DNA of 64,000 nt from Pontederia crassipes. Lineage: Eukaryota; Streptophyta; Magnoliopsida; Commelinales; Pontederiaceae. Positions 61,512 through 64,000 of this stretch are shown here, in pieces. Position numbers and translations under genes: made by a program. Below the pieces are notes generated by a model. It did not search any database, was not told the DNA's origin, and saw only the letters and a program-made list of their open reading frames with translations. Position 1 is the stretch's first letter; the number at the start of each line of letters is the position of its first letter. The stretch spans positions 47,085,353-47,149,352 of the forward strand of contig CM060198.1 of NCBI GenBank assembly GCA_030549335.1, written 5' to 3'.

Positions 61512-61566
61512 GTTCAGATTATGGCTTTGGGCAAGTTTAGATTGAGTTTCTTATGAATTTATTCAC

Positions 61567-61576
61567 GTATATATAG
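61567..61576 (-). promoter_or_regulatory. TATA box of the receptor kinase gene
   Basis: CTATATATAC on the minus strand, 56 bp upstream of the ATG at 61511, implying a short 5' UTR. Confidence 0.6.
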
Positions 61577-61624
61577 ATATATTCGCTGGGTTTGCCATCA
61601 ATACCGGACTGAAACCATTTCTTT

Positions 61625-61895
61625 CAGTGTGATCACAGTAAGTTGTGGTCTTGCAGGATGAATTTGCACGAGTGTCCTACTTGGTCTTGCAGTATGAATA
61701 TTTGCGTGAGTGTCCTATATACTACATGTATTGTGGTCTTGCAGGATGCATATTTGCATGTTCCCTACTTGATCTAGCAGATGAATATTTGCATGAGTGT
61801 CCTACTTGGTCTTGCAGGGTGAATATTTTTTGCATGAGTGTACCACTACATGTATTGCGGGATATCGCAGCATGAATATTTGCATGACCGACCTA
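61625..61895. repeat. Degenerate minisatellite upstream of the receptor kinase
   Basis: About six units of 37-50 bp, each with TTG-TCTTGCAGxATGAATATTTGCATGAGTGTCCTAC or a variant (cores at about 61650, 61688, 61741, 61777, 61814, 61867). It lies 130-380 bp upstream of the kinase ATG, so inside the likely promoter. Confidence 0.8.
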
Positions 61896-63233
61896 CTACC
61901 ATATTGGCTTTCTTTGCCAACAGCTGACACTCGAACCCAGAAAAAGAGATTTGAACCGGCTCAAGGAACTTTCTTTCATCTTGACCGTCGAACCAAGCAA
62001 TAGGCATTATGACGGGTAGGAATATTTGATTTCACCTTGATATAGCACATGTCATGCTCATAACTTAGTTTTCTATGTATATAACATATATACATAGGGT
62101 ATAATGTATATGTGAAGCACCATTTGCTTCACACCTTGTGAAGCATATCTCAATCATTGAGATTAGATTCGACGATTATGATGAAGATGTGTGAGATATT
62201 CATGATATTTTCATTATCTCGCTATATTTACTTCTTCCTCTCCCCCCCTCTTCCTCTCTCTCCACTTGCCTTTCTCCCTTTGTCGATCCATGGTTCCTTG
62301 GCGCGATCCAGACGCTCGATCCATGGTGCCCTCTCCGACGATCTAGACATTCGGCGGGGACTCCAGCAACCAGCGAACCGGCGATCCAAACATTTGGCAG
62401 GGACTCCAACGGCCGACGAACCATTCTCCCTCCCTCGATCTCTCTCTCCTCCTTCTCTTTCGCCGAATTGCCTCCTCCTCCGCCTGCGACAGGATGACAT
62501 TAATTGAATTTGTCTGTCTAAAACATTAATGCATACTCTTAACCCGAGAACTGCTCTATCCTCTTAAACTTTAGTTTAAAATTTCTTAATTTTAATATGA
62601 GAACTGTTATATCCTTTTAAACTTTAGCTTAAAAATCTTCAACTCTTGACAATGACCCGGGTGATAATTTGATCAACTTTTAGAGGAATTTTATTCATGT
62701 GAGTGGTAGGAGTATTCATTTTCTAAATACTACGTCCCATAAAAAATCTCGTTGAAAAATACAAAGGATTCATGTAATTTTCTTTTAGTGATCCATCCTT
62801 TCATGCTTAACTTAGCATGAACTTTGCCACATTTCATGCATTGAAGCTGGCAAAAAAAAAAAAAACTTTGTCTTTCTTTCTTGCAGGACGTATGACCATT
62901 GTGAGAAAGGGAACGCGAAAAATTCCTGGTTTAACACAATTGTCACATATATATTCAAAATCTTCCGATTTCACAAGAAAACCAAATTGTATAGTAGACA
63001 GTAACACCACAAAAAAAAGTTTTGTAATTTCTAAAAACTGTTACAATAGGTGTACTTTAAACGCTACTAGGTCATTGGTGACATTTAACTAATAAGTTGC
63101 GAATGATAATTATTTCATAAATGATACAAACATCCCCAAAAGAGTCTGTCATTATTAAATGTTTTTCACCTAATTATCAATAACACCTAAACACTCCGAA
63201 CAAATGATCTTTCGTGATTTAGATATCATAAAA
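61896..63233. other. Intergenic DNA
   Basis: No credible gene. A small hairpin-forming phrase (GTGAAGCACCATTTGCTTCAC) occurs at about 62113. A pyrimidine-rich and GC-rich stretch at 62220-62490 has ORFs on both strands, but none with motifs. Confidence 0.35.
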
Positions 63234-64000
63234 CATTACAAGAAAACTGACAAATAACGGCAAAGGCGGCTTCGCGACCCTAATGCGTGATTGGAAACAA
63301 TAGCATCAACTTGGCACCAATAAAATGATACGGCTAGAATCGGTAGCCATTATCATTGCAATGGCGCCAAATACAAAAGCGATGCAACTAGCGTCATCAG
63401 TCGACACTAACCTGACATTAAGATGAGGTGAAAAGTGTCTTTGCAAGCAGTTGAATTGCGTCGCTAAAGAGACGCTAAAGTGGCATAGAGGTCTGCGACG
63501 CTATTTCGACGCGAAGGTGATGCTACATTAATATCTAAGGAGACGCTATTTCAACGCTAAGGTGACGCTACTTCGACGCTAAGGTGACACTACTTAGATG
63601 TTAAGTTGACGGTACATCACGACCCTAGTTCGACGCTACTTAGATGCTGAGGCAACGATATGGTGGCACCATTGTGATGTCTTCTTGGGTCTCTAATGCA
63701 ATCTCAATGAGACGCTAAACATTGTGACACTAATGACGATATATTTAAAATAGCGTCAACATTGCTTGAGTCTCTAATGAGACTCTAAAGAGGTGTTAAT
63801 TGCAGATTTTTTTTCCCATTACAATCATATTTTCTTCTCTTCCAACACCATACAAATAAATGCATTCATCATAGTCATCATATCAAAGAAAATAATATGA
63901 AAACTAATAAATTGAACTAACAAAAGTATAAGTAATAATTTGAACTAACAAAAGTATAATTATAGTATATCATGCAAAATATTCTATTCTAAGTTTGGGA
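63234..64000. mobile_element. CACTA-type DNA transposon terminus, continues past the window
   Basis: Starts CATTACAAGAAAACTG, one base from the common plant terminus CACTACAAGAAAA. It is followed by a GC-richer subterminal region with many copies of GACGCTA and AAGGTGACGCTAC-like words (63460-63660), as expected for En/Spm subterminal repeats. The other end and any transposase lie outside the window. Confidence 0.65.

Noticed and set aside
62157-62507. ORFs on both strands in a pyrimidine-rich stretch
   Set aside because: Low-complexity composition gives open frames on both strands with no motifs.

Overview
This window is plant nuclear DNA. The evidence is an R2R3-MYB gene, a HAK/KUP potassium-transporter remnant, PR-1 genes, CRINKLY4-related receptor kinases and plant-type Copia (Tork-like), Ty3/Gypsy (Tekay-like chromovirus and Athila), Mutator-like and CACTA transposons. 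The MYB is very GC-rich inside AT-rich flanks, which is common in monocots, but the sequence does not fix the species. By eye, more than half of the window is transposon.

Layout. 1-5.7 kb: a subgroup-22 R2R3-MYB whose frame is broken twice (1109-1920), then the decayed 3' half of a HAK/KUP transporter (minus strand, 2751-4939). 5.68-10.62 kb: a nearly intact Copia element with LTRs, PBS, PPT and a GCTAT target duplication. 11-15.4 kb: non-coding, very AT-rich DNA; 11.09-11.98 kb has a second copy at 38.2-44.0 kb. 15.4-38.1 kb: a nested complex. A Tekay-like chromovirus has its 3' LTR split by an unidentified element with a CTTGA target duplication, and that element contains a full-length Athila with a third ORF (26.5-37.1 kb). 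39.3-43.9 kb: a decayed minus-strand Copia with a GATCT target duplication; the paralogous DNA at 11.95 kb is its empty site.

45.4-51.3 kb: a PR-1 gene split by a 2.5-kb solo LTR. A 1.7-kb tandem duplication followed, copying the LTR end, the 5' part of PR-1 and its promoter. Both PR-1 copies share an in-frame stop and neither can make a full protein. 51.7-61.5 kb: three CRINKLY4-related loci on the minus strand: a pseudogene fragment, an ORF for the ectodomain alone (346 aa), and one apparently intact two-exon receptor kinase (728 aa, exons 61511-61196 and 60138-58268). Between the last two are a Gypsy gag remnant with its primer-binding site and a 660-bp fold-back Mutator-like element with a perfect 10-bp target duplication. 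From 63.23 kb to the window end a CACTA-type terminus with subterminal repeats begins.

Host genes that could still work are few: the receptor kinase, probably the ectodomain-only gene, and possibly the MYB if its frameshifts are sequence errors. No new biochemical system is evident. The most unusual signals are arrays of 10-bp palindromes at the same place in two related LTR families, the datable PR-1/LTR/duplication history, a stand-alone receptor ectodomain beside its receptor kinase, and a degenerate array with a period of about 185 bp in an unidentified element.
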